Origin: Bacillota bacterium
Lineage (GTDB): Bacteria; Bacillota; Clostridia; Lachnospirales; Lachnospiraceae
Direction: 5' to 3'
DNA: 5,780 bases
Assembly (NCBI GenBank): GCA_023424235.1
Contig: JAFAEB010000081.1
Span: forward strand, 1-5,780
The notes under the pieces were generated by a model. The model saw nothing but the letters and a program-made list of their open reading frames with translations, was not told where the DNA came from and ran no database searches. Positions 4,624 to 5,780 of the stretch are shown here, piece after piece. The first letter of the stretch is position 1. Every line of letters starts with the position of its first letter. Both the position numbers and the translations under genes were made by a program.

Positions 4624-5547
4624 ATGTCTTTAGCAAGTATAACATTAAATCAGATATTAATTATGTTCTCCATTATACTTATTGGTTTTATCTGTTATAA
4701 AGTAAAGTTAATTGATACTGTAATGAATAAAAATTTATCCAATATTTTATTAATGTTAGTAAGTCCAATTTTAATATTTAATTCATACATAAGAGAATTT
4801 AGCCCTAAGCTCTTAAAAGGACTTCTAATTTCACTCGGTCTTGCAGTCTTAACTCATATCATAGCAATAATAGTTACATATGGTATTCTAAGAGGTAAGA
4901 CCAATAAAGACCTAGTAATTGAACGTTTTTCAGCTATTTACTCTAATTGTGGATTTATGGGAATCCCTTTAATTAATGGTATATTAGGTAGTGAAGGTGT
5001 GTTTTATATTACTGCTTATATGACAATATTTAATGCATTTATATGGACCCATGGACTTATTATGATGATTGGAAAACAAGATAAAAAGACCATGATAAAA
5101 ACCTTAATATCACCTACCTTAATTGGAATATTATTAGGCTTTATATTCTTTCTATCAAGAATTCCACTACCAAATGTAATTAAAACGGCATTAGTATATG
5201 TAGGTGATATGAATACACCTCTTGCGATGTTAATAGCAGGTGTGACGATTGCTCAAACGAATATAAGGAAGGTATTTTTAAAATTTCGAATTTATTTTGT
5301 AGCAATGGTTAAGTTACTCGTTATACCGATTTTACTATTGTTTATCTATAGTAAGTTTCAAGTGCCAGATGCAGTACTTACAACTGCAATTGTGGCAGCA
5401 GCGTGCCCTACAGCAGCGACAGGAACCTTATTTGCATTACGATATAATAAAAATGCCTTATATGCATCTGAGGTATTTGCGGTTACTACTTTAATCTCTA
5501 TGGTAACATTACCACTTGTAGTAGCGTTAATAGAGTATATTGCTTAA
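4624..5547 (+). CDS. AEC (auxin efflux carrier) family permease
   Basis: A 307-residue integral membrane protein of the bacterial AEC family, whose members carry small organic anions such as malate, malonate or other metabolites; the substrate here is unknown. Length and about ten hydrophobic helices fit the family. Typical segments are visible: the N-terminal helix pair with the LSNILLMLVSPILIFNS region (38-54), the broken-helix motif YSNCGFMGIPL (106-116) ending the first half, GDMNTPLAML (194-203) opening the second half, and AACPTAATGTLFA (259-271) with SEVFAVTTLISMVTLPL (282-298) near the C-terminus. The protein has no soluble domain and no signal peptide. The gene stands alone behind its own promoter, with tRNA-Gln divergent on the left and hairpins on the right. 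Nothing in it looks truncated or mutated. Confidence 0.94.
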   Translation: MSLASITLNQILIMFSIILIGFICYKVKLIDTVMNKNLSNILLMLVSPILIFNSYIREFSPKLLKGLLISLGLAVLTHIIAIIVTYGILRGKTNKDLVIERFSAIYSNCGFMGIPLINGILGSEGVFYITAYMTIFNAFIWTHGLIMMIGKQDKKTMIKTLISPTLIGILLGFIFFLSRIPLPNVIKTALVYVGDMNTPLAMLIAGVTIAQTNIRKVFLKFRIYFVAMVKLLVIPILLLFIYSKFQVPDAVLTTAIVAAACPTAATGTLFALRYNKNALYASEVFAVTTLISMVTLPLVVALIEYIA

Positions 5548-5631
5548 ATAAATTAGTAATTGAATGAATTAAGAAATGAATAAATGAATAATCGAAAAAT
5601 TAATAAGATAAATAAATGATCGAATTTATGA

Positions 5632-5677
5632 AAGGACCTGTCCATTTTAACTTAAAAGTTATCATGTACAGGTCCTT
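5632..5677. terminator. Large hairpin downstream of the AEC gene
   Basis: AAGGACCTGT (5632-5641) and ACAGGTCCTT (5668-5677) form a perfect 10-bp stem. Inside it, CAT/ATG (5643-5645, 5664-5666) and AACTT/AAGTT (5649-5653, 5656-5660) can extend the fold. Neither strand has a proper T-run after it, so it is a transcript-end or stability hairpin rather than a textbook terminator. It begins 84 nt after the AEC stop. Confidence 0.55.
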
Positions 5678-5690
5678 ATGTTGTAGTCGT

Positions 5691-5739
5691 AAAAAGGAGT
5701 ACACTCCATAACTTTTGTAGTTATGAGGTGTACTCCTTT
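5691..5739 (-). terminator. Strong, probably bidirectional terminator
   Basis: AAAGGAGTACAC (5693-5704) pairs perfectly with GTGTACTCCTTT (5728-5739). CATAACT (5707-5713) pairs with AGTTATG (5719-5725) around a 5-nt loop, after a T-G wobble and one mismatch. Read on the minus strand the GGAGTGTACTCC side runs into five T (complement of 5691-5695), so it would end a minus-strand gene entering from the right. Read on the + strand it gives a T-poor tail (TTTCATATTAT) and could also end the AEC transcript. Confidence 0.7.
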
Positions 5740-5780
5740 CATATTATAGCAATTAGGTTATTGATTATTCACATCTAGAT

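Noticed and set aside
5758..5780. 3' end of a minus-strand gene (frame ending LDVNNQ then TAA)
   Set aside because: Only seven codons are visible. The adjacent minus-strand terminator makes a convergent gene likely, but the frame cannot be chosen.

Overview
The window is strongly A+T-rich DNA with strong GGAGG-type ribosome binding sites, the standard genetic code and intrinsic (hairpin plus T-run) terminators. This and the gene types point to a low-GC Firmicute, most likely a clostridial species of the Lachnospiraceae type. That placement is inferred from style and protein character; no marker gene in the window proves it.

Layout, left to right. (1) Positions 2-1205, + strand: the 3' end of a polar amino-acid ABC transporter permease gene, then its ATP-binding subunit. 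An unusual 142-nt spacer carrying palindromes and an imperfect direct repeat separates them. The ATPase has Leu instead of the invariant Gln in its Q-loop. (2) Positions 1206-1466: a convergent intergenic region with a weak hairpin, a good + strand terminator and, interlocked with it, a minus-strand terminator. A doubtful 30-codon minus-strand ORF also lies here. (3) Positions 1467-3653, minus strand: an apparent two-gene operon, with an SLC45-like MFS transporter gene (GTG start, own promoter) first and a membrane-anchored glycerophosphodiester phosphodiesterase gene second. A long perfect-stem hairpin lies between them. (4) Positions 3654-4269: more than 600 nt without a recognisable protein gene. 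It holds the MFS promoter, two AT-rich dyads, a striking tandem array of about twelve 11-12 bp A-rich units with no C on the + strand, and the tRNA terminator. (5) Positions 4270-4341, minus strand: a stand-alone tRNA-Gln(CUG) with a near-consensus promoter and a strong terminator. (6) Positions 4342-5547, + strand: a promoter with an overlapping dyad and a leader, then an AEC (auxin efflux carrier) family permease gene. (7) Positions 5548-5780: AT-rich sequence and two large hairpins. The second has its better T-run on the minus strand, so it probably also ends a gene entering from the right.

The genes belong to separate small units: amino-acid uptake, possible uptake and hydrolysis of an organic solute or phosphodiester, tRNA supply, and organic-anion or metabolite transport. 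I see no mobile element, CRISPR array, phage gene or defence system, and no convincing new multi-gene system. The observations most worth checking are the altered Q-loop, the repeat-bearing spacer in the ABC operon, the A-rich tandem array and the hairpin inside the MFS-phosphodiesterase operon.
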